Of a stretch of DNA of 64,000 nucleotides, positions 38,242 to 45,972 are shown piece after piece (positions within the stretch are counted from its first letter, which is position 1; the number at the start of each line of letters is the position of its first letter). Origin of the DNA: Acidobacteriaceae bacterium (GTDB lineage: Bacteria; Acidobacteriota; Terriglobia; Terriglobales; Acidobacteriaceae); NCBI GenBank assembly GCA_027449965.1, contig DAIDKP010000011.1, forward strand, positions 62,001-126,000, given 5' to 3'. Below the pieces are notes generated by a model. The model was not told the origin of the DNA and made no database searches. It was given only the letters and a program-made list of their open reading frames with translations. A program made the position numbers and the translations under genes.

Positions 38242-38667
38242 TTACAGACGAATCGGCGTTACCAGAGCCAGCGCGATACCGACGCTTCCGCCTGTTACCA
38301 CGGACATGAGAGCCTGCACCGTGCCAAAGTAGCGCCACGACAGCACCAGACTGATGATTTGCAGCACCAGCAGACTCCACGCCAGCACGATCGCTCCTTC
38401 AATGTATTCGCCAACCAGAAAGCTGCAATACCATGCGAGGAAGGACTCAAAGAAAAACAGTGCAGCGGCGTAGAGCCCGAAACCCATATAAAAATCGCTG
38501 TAGGTCACCGTGGACTCGCCCTCCGGAATGCGCGTCCTCCGCATCAGCGACCAGACGGCGCGACCCTCGCGCGTGTACGGACGAAAGACGAGGAAGCTGA
38601 ACGAGTATCCGACTCCGTAGAGAAACAGCAGAATGGAAGCGATGCGAAACCAGAGAATGGACTTCAT
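38242..38667 (-). CDS. uncharacterised four-helix membrane protein
   Basis: 141 aa with GGAGG 8 nt before the ATG. Four hydrophobic helices are present: ILWFRIASILLFLYGVGYSF, YMGFGLYAAALFFFESFLAW, GAIVLAWSLLVLQIISLVLS and ALMSVVTGGSVGIALALV. Between the first two are a basic RPYTREG and RRTRIPEGESTVTYSDFY. I do not recognise a named family. It lies alone between xdhC and truB. Confidence 0.75.
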   Translation of the reverse strand: MKSILWFRIASILLFLYGVGYSFSFLVFRPYTREGRAVWSLMRRTRIPEGESTVTYSDFYMGFGLYAAALFFFESFLAWYCSFLVGEYIEGAIVLAWSLLVLQIISLVLSWRYFGTVQALMSVVTGGSVGIALALVTPIRL

Positions 38668-38855
38668 CCCGTAACCTCCAAATTCCAGTCAACACTCGCG
38701 CAACCCTTGCTCAGGACTGCTTCGAAGCGTCGCGGCAAACCTCGAATCCGTGAAGACGAACTTCACGGTAGAAGACAACATCCACACCCGCTTGTCAAGA
38801 AACTCAGACCCGCTCGTCAGGAAGCGCAGTCCAGCAAAGTGCCCATCCGAAACGA

Positions 38856-38861
38856 TACAGT
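38856..38861 (+). promoter_or_regulatory. -10-like box directly before truB
   Basis: TACAGT ends 6 nt before the GTG at 38868. No Shine-Dalgarno sequence is present. Confidence 0.4.
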
Positions 38862-38867
38862 AGTACA

Positions 38868-39758
38868 GTGAACGGTCTCCTCGTACTCGACAAACCCTCT
38901 GGCATCACCTCGCACGACGTCATTCATCGGCTGCGACGCCTCACCGGCGAGCGCTCCATCGGCCATCTTGGCACGCTCGACCCGCTCGCGACCGGCGTTC
39001 TGCCCGTGCTGGTTGGCCGCTTCACGCGCCTGGCGCAGTTTTTTGCCACGGCAGAAAAAACCTACACCGGCTCCATCCGCTTCGGCTTTGCTACGGAGAC
39101 CTGGGACGCCGACGGTACGCCCACCACTCCCACGCAACCTGTCCGCTTCACGCTTGACGAGCTGCTTGCCGCCGCCGCTCCGCTTCGCGGAGACATTCTG
39201 CAGATGCCGCCCGTCTACTCGGCCAAGAAGATCGCCGGCACGCCCGCGCACCAGCTTGCGCGCCAGGGCAAACCCGTCACTCTCCAGCCCGTGCCCATCC
39301 ACGTCTCCCGGTTTACCATCGAATCCTTTGCCGACGGCCTTGCCACGTTCACGATCACGGTCAGCGCCGGCGGCTACATTCGCTCCATCGCTCATGATCT
39401 GGGCCAGCGCATGGGCTGCGGCGCTCATCTGGCTTCACTGCGCCGCACACAAGCCGGAGCTTTCACGCTGGAACACGCCCACACGCTTGCCTCTCTCGAA
39501 ACTCTGACCAACAGCGCAGGCGACGGCGCTGGCAGCATCGCAGCGCTCTGCCTCCATCCGCGCACCCTCCTGCCCGAATTTCCCGCCGTCACCGCCGACG
39601 AGGTCACGCTGGGACGATTGCGCAACGGCGCTCAAGTGAATCTGCCGGAGTTTTCGCTGACTTCACTCGTCAAGGTCTTCAGCGGACCGCACGATCTGGT
39701 CGCCATCGCGCGACGGATCGCCGGAACACTCTTCCAGCCCATCGTCGTGCTTGGCTAA
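38868..39758 (+). CDS. truB: tRNA pseudouridine(55) synthase
   Basis: 296 aa from a GTG. The start NGLLVLDKPSGITSHDV and the catalytic Asp motif IGHLGTLDPLATGVLPV are diagnostic. QMPPVYSAKKIAG and the C-terminal PUA-like part with VTADEVTLGRLRNG follow. It makes the T-loop U55 pseudouridine in tRNA. It converges with the TonB gene, with an 11-bp gap and no obvious terminator. The mRNA may be leaderless (see 38856). Confidence 0.95.
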   Translation: MNGLLVLDKPSGITSHDVIHRLRRLTGERSIGHLGTLDPLATGVLPVLVGRFTRLAQFFATAEKTYTGSIRFGFATETWDADGTPTTPTQPVRFTLDELLAAAAPLRGDILQMPPVYSAKKIAGTPAHQLARQGKPVTLQPVPIHVSRFTIESFADGLATFTITVSAGGYIRSIAHDLGQRMGCGAHLASLRRTQAGAFTLEHAHTLASLETLTNSAGDGAGSIAALCLHPRTLLPEFPAVTADEVTLGRLRNGAQVNLPEFSLTSLVKVFSGPHDLVAIARRIAGTLFQPIVVLG

Positions 39759-39769
39759 GCTCGCCGCGC

Positions 39770-40816
39770 TCAGAAGAGCCGGAAGTTGACCTCAACGTCC
39801 ACCATCACCGGCACCGGCTTGTGCAGAGCCTTGTTGTACGCTGGCTTGAAGCGATACTGCCGGACAGCCTCCAGAGCTTTTTCGTCCAGCCCCATGCCCA
39901 GCGAGCGCACCACATGCACGTTCTGCGGCCTTCCCTGCGCATCGACGATCAACCCGATCAGTACCGTGCCTTCATACTTGGCGCGCCGAGCTTCTTCGGA
40001 GAACTCGGCCTCGGGCTGATAGGTTGCCACAGGAGCCGTGACGCCGTTGCCCACCTGATAGACGCCACCGCCGGTGTTGCCACCCGACCCAGGCCCGACG
40101 CCATTGCCGCTGCCACTGCCCAGTCCGCCGCCCGATCCGGAACCCATTCCGCCATGCGCGCCCTGGCCGTTCGAGAGCACAACGTTGTTGGTCGAGTTCA
40201 GCAGTCCCACATTGGGCAACGTCGGATTGTCCGGCAGCTTGATATTCTGCTGCACGTTCACCGCTGGCTCCATTGCCAGCTTCGGGTGATCGTTGCGAAT
40301 GACCTGCGGCGTCACGATCGGATTCTTCTCAATCTTCGGCAACCTTCCCTTGATCGGGTTCACCAGATCATGGTCGCCGCCACCGCCGCCACCGCCGATC
40401 GCTCCCCCCTTGGGTGAAACCGGCTTCCAGGCAGGAATGTCGATATTCCCCAGGTTCACCAGCTTGGGAGCCACGGCCTGCACAATCTGGTGACGAAACG
40501 CAAAAAGCGCAATCAGCAGAATGCCGACATTGATCCCCGCCGAGATCGCATAGGAAACCGGATTCCGTTCCGTCGCCAGCGGATCTTTCACCGCTAGCGG
40601 CTTGCTGGTCAGCTCCAGCGGCGGCAGCTTCGGCGGAAACAGTGCGTCGTACAGATTCTCGTACAGCTCGGCAAACAGGCCCTTCTGCTCAAACGCCTTC
40701 CCCGTCAGCGCCTCCAGCCCATCGGTTGCGGATTCGTTCTTCGCCGCCTTCGCCGCAGCTTTCGGCTCCGCCATCTCAAGCTCTTCTTCCGGTGGATTCA
40801 TTACGTCGTTGGTCAT
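39770..40816 (-). CDS. TonB-type energy transducer
   Basis: 348 aa from the ATG at 40816 (40825 is also possible). A cytoplasmic N-terminal segment of about 80 residues with KAAAKAAKN comes first, then a single membrane helix (PVSYAISAGINVGILLIALFAF). A periplasmic linker rich in Pro and Gly follows, with GSGSGGGLGSGSGNGVG-type runs near 225-250. The C-terminal TonB domain (EFSEEARRAKYEGTVLIGLIV, VVRSLGMGLDEKALEAVRQYRF) ends in VNFRLF. It would couple inner-membrane energy to outer-membrane receptors. ExbB and ExbD are not in the window. The long cytoplasmic segment is more than usual. Confidence 0.88.
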   Translation of the reverse strand: MTNDVMNPPEEELEMAEPKAAAKAAKNESATDGLEALTGKAFEQKGLFAELYENLYDALFPPKLPPLELTSKPLAVKDPLATERNPVSYAISAGINVGILLIALFAFRHQIVQAVAPKLVNLGNIDIPAWKPVSPKGGAIGGGGGGGDHDLVNPIKGRLPKIEKNPIVTPQVIRNDHPKLAMEPAVNVQQNIKLPDNPTLPNVGLLNSTNNVVLSNGQGAHGGMGSGSGGGLGSGSGNGVGPGSGGNTGGGVYQVGNGVTAPVATYQPEAEFSEEARRAKYEGTVLIGLIVDAQGRPQNVHVVRSLGMGLDEKALEAVRQYRFKPAYNKALHKPVPVMVDVEVNFRLF

Positions 40817-41041
40817 CGATTCCATCTTGTCTGCCAGTTGGGGATTTGCCCGCAGACACCTGTCGTGGATTCTGAAGAGCCGCGCCTGCTGCTTAGCTCA
40901 TCTACTTATTATGCTGGATACAGCCAAAAACTGTCTCCACCACGTGCCCATTTCGCATCTCTCTTCACAATAGACGAAACCAACCTACTCAAGTCATCGG
41001 ATTTTTCCTCTGTCGTCGATTTACACTGGAATTTCGACATC

Positions 41042-43987
41042 ATGCAATCATCCAATCTTCACACCGACCCCGCCGTGCCCGAACTCAAGTCCACGCTTAC
41101 GCTCCCGCAGACCGACTTTCCCATGAAGGCCAATCTGCCCCAGCGCGAGCCGCAGCAGCTTGCCCTGTGGGACGAGATGGACCTCTATGGCCAGATTTGC
41201 CAGGCCGCGACCGAGCCGGTCGACGGCCAGCCCCGCCCAACCTACCTGCTCCACGACGGCCCACCCTACGCCAACGGACCGCTGCACCTGGGCCACGCGC
41301 TGAACAAGGGACTCAAGGACTTCGTCGTCAAATCGAAGACCATGGCCGGCTTCAACTCCCCTTACGTTCCCGGCTACGACTGCCACGGCCTGCCGATCGA
41401 GATCAAGGTGGACGAGCAGCTTGGGCGCAAAAAGCTGGAGATGCCCGCCGCCGACGTGCTTGCTGCCTGCCGCGCTTACGCCCAGCGCTTTGTTGATCTC
41501 CAGACCTCGCAGTTCGTGCGCCTTGGCTGCTTCGGACGCTGGAAATCGCCGTACACGACGATGTCTCGCGACTATGAGGCGAGGACGCTCGAAACCTTCT
41601 ACGGATTCCTCGAAGGCGGCTTTGTCTACCGCGGCCTCAAACCCGTCTACTGGTGCATTCACGACCGCACAGCGCTGGCCGACGCCGAGATCGAGTACGA
41701 GATGCACACCAGCCCCTCGGTCTATGTCCGGTACGCGCTCACGTCGTCTGCCGCCACGCTCAGCCCCGCGCTCGCCGGTCGTCCGGTCTTCACGATCATC
41801 TGGACCACCACTCCGTGGACGCTTCCCGCTTCTCTTGCCGTCGCCTTTCATCCTGACTTTGAATACGTTGCGCTGGCCGCGCCGGAGCCGAACGGCCCGG
41901 TCTATGTCGTTGCAGCCGCGCTTGCCGAACAGGTGACTTCTGCATGTAATCTTAAAGGATTCAACGAGATTGCTCGATTTTCTGGATCTTCACTGGAACA
42001 CTCAACCTTCCAGCATCCGTTTCTGAATCGCTCCATTCTTGGTGTTCTGGCCGACTACGTGACGGCAGATCAAGGCACCGGCGCTGTACACACGGCACCC
42101 TCTCACGGTGCGGACGACTTTTACACCGGCGTCCGGTACGGCCTGGACCCTACCTGCCGCGTGGATAACGCAGGCGTTCTCCGCGTGGATTCTGCCCTGT
42201 GGCCTGAAGCTGAGCCGCCGGCTTTCGACGGGAAAAAAGTCTTTGCCGCCAACCCGCTCATCATCGAACTGCTGCGCGAGCGCGGCGCACTGCTTGCCCA
42301 GCAGGATATTCACCACTCCTATCCTCACTGCTGGCGCTGCCACAAGCCGGTCATCTTCCGCGCCACCGAGCAGTGGTTCATTGGCCTCGAAACCCCAGTG
42401 ACTCGCGCTGACGGCAGCGCGACGACCTTTCGCCAGCGCACGATCGAGGAGATTGATCGTGTTGTCTGGGATCCGGCCTGGGGCAGGGAGCGCATCACCA
42501 ACATGATCGCCACGCGGCCCGACTGGTGCATCTCTCGCCAGCGCATCTGGGGCGTACCCATCGCCGTGCTGCTTTGCACGGGCTGTAACGAGCCACTGCT
42601 TGACCCGGCGCTCAACCGACGGATCATCGTCCTCTTTGAGCAGCAGGGCGCCGAAGCCTGGCACGCCGTCGCCGTCCGCGACCTGATCCCCGCCGAAACC
42701 TGCTGCACGCACTGTGGTCACGGCGAATTCCGCAAGGAAACGGATATTCTCGACGTCTGGTTCGACTCCGGATCGAGCTGGCATGCCGTGGCCGAATCGG
42801 ACCCCGACCTGCGCGACCTCTACAATCGGCCTGACCGTACCGTGCTGTATCTGGAAGGTGGCGACCAGCATCGCGGCTGGTTCCACTCCTCGCTGCTGGC
42901 CTCGGTCGCCCTGCGCAACCGCGCGCCCTACTCCCACGTGGCTACCGCCGGCTGGACCCTGGACGAGCAGGGCCGCGCGATGTCCAAATCGCTGGGCAAC
43001 GGCGTTGATCCCGTCGAAGTCGCCGAGAAGATGGGCGCCGAGATCGTTCGCCTCTGGATCGCCTCGGTCGATTTTCGCGAGGACATGGCCGCGAGCGACA
43101 ACCTGATGAAGCGCTGCTCGGAGATCTACCGCAAGCTGCGCAATACCTTCCGTTTCCTGCTCGGCAACCTCCACGGCTTTGACCCGGCGGCTCACGCCGT
43201 TCCGTTTGCCGACCTGCTTCCGCTGGACCGCTACATGCTGGCCCGGACCCGCGACCTGACGGAGCGCGTGCTGGGTTGGTACAGCACTTTCGAATTTCAT
43301 CGCATCTATCACGCAATAAACGAGTTCGCAATCGCCGACCTATCAGCTTTTTATCTGGACGCGCTCAAGGACCGGATGTACACCTTTGCCCCGTCGTCGA
43401 TCGCGCGACGCTCGGCGCAGACCGCTTTGTGGCAGATCACCGAAGCGCTGACACGGCTGCTCGCGCCGATTCTCAGCTTCACGACCGAGGAGGTCTGGAG
43501 CTATCTTCCCGCCGTCCCCGACCGCGCGCCAAGTGTCCACCTGACGCTTTTTCCCTCACTCGTCAGCATCTTCCCGGACGATTCGGCTCCTGTTCTGGCC
43601 GAGTGGAAGTCCCTGCTTGAACTCCGCGACGCCGCTCTCGTCGCACTCGAAAACTCCCGTCAAAACAAAGAGATCGGCAAATCTCTTGAAGCAGAACTGG
43701 AAATATTTGCCAGCGGCGAACCGCTCGCCCTGCTTCAGAAGTACGCGGCAGACCTCAAGGAGATCCTCAACGTCTCCCGCGTCACCGTCCATCCCGGCTC
43801 GGAATTCCGCGTAACCGTCCTTCCAGCAACGGGTTACCGTTGCAACCGCTGCTGGAACTTCATGCCCGCTGTCAGCCCCTACGGAGCATGGGAAGGCGTC
43901 TGCGACCGTTGCCACTCCGCACTGCGCGCCATGAATATCCAGCCACCCGTAATCCCGACAGCAGCATCCCCGGAGTCCGCTCAATGA
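41042..43987 (+). CDS. ileS: isoleucyl-tRNA synthetase
   Basis: 981 aa from the ATG at 41042, chosen by homology; in-frame starts upstream give an unrelated N-terminus. The HIGH motif is PPYANGPLHLGHALNKG and the KMSKS motif is AMSKSLGNG. The editing domain (VFTIIWTTTPWTLPAS) and WFDSGSSWH are present. The C-terminal Zn finger is CNRCWNF with CDRCH. lspA starts within its stop codon (ATGA), so the two are translated together. Confidence 0.96.
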   Translation: MQSSNLHTDPAVPELKSTLTLPQTDFPMKANLPQREPQQLALWDEMDLYGQICQAATEPVDGQPRPTYLLHDGPPYANGPLHLGHALNKGLKDFVVKSKTMAGFNSPYVPGYDCHGLPIEIKVDEQLGRKKLEMPAADVLAACRAYAQRFVDLQTSQFVRLGCFGRWKSPYTTMSRDYEARTLETFYGFLEGGFVYRGLKPVYWCIHDRTALADAEIEYEMHTSPSVYVRYALTSSAATLSPALAGRPVFTIIWTTTPWTLPASLAVAFHPDFEYVALAAPEPNGPVYVVAAALAEQVTSACNLKGFNEIARFSGSSLEHSTFQHPFLNRSILGVLADYVTADQGTGAVHTAPSHGADDFYTGVRYGLDPTCRVDNAGVLRVDSALWPEAEPPAFDGKKVFAANPLIIELLRERGALLAQQDIHHSYPHCWRCHKPVIFRATEQWFIGLETPVTRADGSATTFRQRTIEEIDRVVWDPAWGRERITNMIATRPDWCISRQRIWGVPIAVLLCTGCNEPLLDPALNRRIIVLFEQQGAEAWHAVAVRDLIPAETCCTHCGHGEFRKETDILDVWFDSGSSWHAVAESDPDLRDLYNRPDRTVLYLEGGDQHRGWFHSSLLASVALRNRAPYSHVATAGWTLDEQGRAMSKSLGNGVDPVEVAEKMGAEIVRLWIASVDFREDMAASDNLMKRCSEIYRKLRNTFRFLLGNLHGFDPAAHAVPFADLLPLDRYMLARTRDLTERVLGWYSTFEFHRIYHAINEFAIADLSAFYLDALKDRMYTFAPSSIARRSAQTALWQITEALTRLLAPILSFTTEEVWSYLPAVPDRAPSVHLTLFPSLVSIFPDDSAPVLAEWKSLLELRDAALVALENSRQNKEIGKSLEAELEIFASGEPLALLQKYAADLKEILNVSRVTVHPGSEFRVTVLPATGYRCNRCWNFMPAVSPYGAWEGVCDRCHSALRAMNIQPPVIPTAASPESAQ

Positions 43988-44529
43988 CCACCTCGAAATC
44001 CCGTCTGCCCTGGCTCCTGCTGATCTCCGCTGCCGTCATCCTGCTGGACCGCATCTCGAAGGAGTGGGTTCGCGTTCACATCGCTGTTGGCCACGCCATT
44101 GTCGTCATTCCCCGCGTCTTTCGCATCACACACGTCTTCAACGAGGGCGCGGCGTTCTCGCTCTTTGCCGACACGGCCACTCCGCAACGCGTCCGCTGGG
44201 CGCTCGTCGCTTTTTCGCTGGCTGCTTCGGTGGCCATCCTCGTCGTGCTGGTCCGGCTAAGCCGACGGTTCACGCTCACAAGCCTATCGCTGGCGATGAT
44301 CCTGGGCGGCGCGCTGGGCAATGCCTGGGACCGGCTCCGTTATGGCTCCGTCATTGACTTCATCGAGGTCCATATCGTCCGCTACCACTGGCCAGACTTC
44401 AACCTGGCCGACTCGGCGATTGTGATCGGAGCCTGCCTGCTCTTCCTTGATACCCTGCTGCCCGACAATACCCCGGCCACGGACGAGTCAGGGCACGAAT
44501 CGGGGGACGAATCGGGATCAACGGATTGA
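43984..44529 (+). CDS. lspA: lipoprotein signal peptidase (signal peptidase II)
   Basis: 181 aa, start overlapping the ileS stop by 4 bp. Four membrane helices are present. Catalytic Asp residues lie in GNAWDRLRYGSVIDFIEV and FNLADSAIVIGA, and HVFNEGAAFSLFAD is the usual motif before helix 2. It cleaves the signal peptide of diacylglyceryl-modified prolipoproteins, of which several are encoded here. The C-terminal tail is unusually acidic (ESGHESGDESGSTD). The ileS-lspA pair is common in bacteria. Confidence 0.96.
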   Translation: MTTSKSRLPWLLLISAAVILLDRISKEWVRVHIAVGHAIVVIPRVFRITHVFNEGAAFSLFADTATPQRVRWALVAFSLAASVAILVVLVRLSRRFTLTSLSLAMILGGALGNAWDRLRYGSVIDFIEVHIVRYHWPDFNLADSAIVIGACLLFLDTLLPDNTPATDESGHESGDESGSTD

Positions 44530-44683
44530 CACACGCCCTCGAAGACTTCACGGTGTGAAGTGGCTTCAGGTGGCGGTTCCGCAGAGTTTTGCGAGCCGTT
44601 GCTTTTCGTATACCGCTGAATTCGAAGCTCTTCCATCACCACTGAACGGAAAAGGCGATGCGTTTTGGGTAATGCCTTCGCTA

Positions 44684-44700
44684 CCCCCCCCGGGGGGGGG
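44684..44700. repeat. C8G9 homopolymer palindrome
   Basis: Eight C are followed directly by nine G. Such a tract is a rare self-complementary sequence, able to form a GC hairpin or G-rich structure and liable to slippage. It could also be a sequencing or assembly weak point. Confidence 0.85.
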
Positions 44701-44871
44701 TGGCGTGTTTTTACCTATGTGATTGATTATGGATGGCTTACGCATATTTCGCGGAATTTCATTTTTTGTATCATATTGATTTCAGGATGTTTGCGAAATT
44801 TTCGCGAAATTGCATTCCTCCTGTGCGCGCCTGCTCTGAGTTGAGTTGATCTTCCTGCGTCCTCAAAGATG

Positions 44872-44906
44872 AAACCGGTCTGCCAGCGGAGCAGGCAGAC
44901 CGGTTT
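44872..44906. terminator. 13-bp hairpin between convergent genes
   Basis: Perfect arms aaaccggtctgcc and ggcagaccggttt enclose a 9-nt loop. The arm ends in TTT on the plus strand, so it may stop lspA transcripts, although the U-run is short. Confidence 0.6.
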
Positions 44907-44935
44907 GGTGTGAGTATGCCACAAAAGCAAGGAAT

Positions 44936-45007
44936 GCATTGCATGGAGCTACTGCGCGTTCGCGCGGCGGCGCGCTCGTGGGTCGCGGGCGGGGTGGTGG
45001 AGAGTTG
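44936..45007 (+). repeat. 72-bp direct repeat, copy 1
   Basis: It matches the copy at 45865-45936 at about 61 of 72 positions without gaps. Shared blocks are gcattgcatg, actgcgcgttcgcgcg and tgggtcgcggg. It begins 3 bp beyond the stop of the enoyl-CoA hydratase gene (minus strand). Confidence 0.85.
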
Positions 45008-45009
45008 GA

Positions 45010-45810
45010 TCAGGTAGCGGGGATGTAGCGGCTGGGCCAGTCAGCTTTGCGGTGTTCAAAGTAGGCGCGGATGCCTTCGCGAAAGTCTTCCGAGGAGTGC
45101 TGCTCGGCGTTGGCTTCGATGGCGGCTTCAATCTCCTGATCGAGGGTGTCAGCAGAGTGGCGGATGAGCAGGCGCTTGACGGTGCGCATGGCCTGAGGAC
45201 TGTTGAGAAGCAGCGAGTGAGCGAGGGCGTTGACTTCAGCTTTCAGCTCGGCGGTGGGCACGACGCGGGTGACGAGTCCAATGCGCAGGGCTTCATCGGC
45301 TTTGAGGATGCGTCCGCTCAAGAGCAGCTCGCGGGTGCGCTTCTCGCCAAGTTGGCGGGTGAGGAAGGTGGCGACGATGGCGGGAATGTAGCCGAGCCGA
45401 ACCTCGGTGTAGCCGAAGCGGGCCTCGGGGGTGGCGTAGGTGAAATCGCAGAGTGTGGCCAGAGCCAGGCCGCCGGCGATGGCAGGGCCGTTGACGGCGG
45501 CGATGATGGGCTTGGGAAAGGTGTAGAGCTTGCGCAGAACATGCGCCATGCGCTCGGAGTCCTGTCGCACTTCTTCCCGGGTTTGAGCGTGAATTGTGGC
45601 GAGTGAGTCGAGGTCAAGACCTGCGCAGAATGCGCTGCCACTGGCGGCAAGGACGACAACGCCGGAATCGTCCTGGGCAGCATCGTCGAAGGCCTGAACC
45701 AGCTCGTCGATGAGGAGAGGACAAAGAGCGTTACGCTTGCCGGGACGATCCAACTGGATGGTGTGGACACCCTTGGAGATACTTACCAGCAGATGCTTGT
45801 AATCGTGCAT
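45010..45810 (-). CDS. enoyl-CoA hydratase/isomerase family protein
   Basis: 266 aa from the ATG at 45810 with GGAG before it. A longer in-frame start at 45873 runs into the repeat and was rejected. Crotonase motifs are LDRPGKRNAL, the oxyanion-hole SGSAFCAGLDLDSL and AVNGPAIAGGLALATLCDF. The catalytic Glu position lies around FGYTEVRLGYIPA. It ends with a helix (FREGIRAYFEHRKADW) that closes the site. Substrate class is open: beta-oxidation or aromatic degradation. The gene is bounded by two 72-bp direct repeats. Confidence 0.9.
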   Translation of the reverse strand: MHDYKHLLVSISKGVHTIQLDRPGKRNALCPLLIDELVQAFDDAAQDDSGVVVLAASGSAFCAGLDLDSLATIHAQTREEVRQDSERMAHVLRKLYTFPKPIIAAVNGPAIAGGLALATLCDFTYATPEARFGYTEVRLGYIPAIVATFLTRQLGEKRTRELLLSGRILKADEALRIGLVTRVVPTAELKAEVNALAHSLLLNSPQAMRTVKRLLIRHSADTLDQEIEAAIEANAEQHSSEDFREGIRAYFEHRKADWPSRYIPAT

Positions 45811-45864
45811 GGACCTTCTCCCGTACGCTTCACACAGGATCATAGCATTTGCATTGCACACAGG

Positions 45865-45936
45865 GCATTGCATGCAGCCACTGCGCGTTCGCGCGTTTGC
45901 GCTCCCCTGGGTCGCGGGTGGGGTGGTGAGGAGTTG
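45865..45936 (+). repeat. 72-bp direct repeat, copy 2
   Basis: Second copy of the element at 44936. It lies 37 bp beyond the stop of the ClC gene (minus strand) and 54 bp before the hydratase start. Both copies therefore sit in the same place relative to a minus-strand stop codon. Confidence 0.85.
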
Positions 45937-45972
45937 AAAAAAGCCGATTCCCTGCGGGAATGAAAGGAGGTG

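Larger units (their letters stand above)
44530..45009. other. intergenic region with C8G9 tract, AT-rich core and hairpin
   Basis: 480 bp between the convergent lspA and enoyl-CoA hydratase genes. In order it holds the C8G9 tract (44684-44700), an AT-rich segment (about 44720-44815) with two gcgaaatt-type direct/inverted motifs, a 13-bp hairpin (44872-44906) and the first copy of a 72-bp repeat. No gene is supported. Confidence 0.6.

Noticed and set aside
44936..45936. Considered the 72-bp pair as attachment sites or CRISPR repeats
   Set aside because: Only two diverged copies exist, with a normal gene between them. There is no integrase, transposase or cas gene nearby, and no target duplication is evident.
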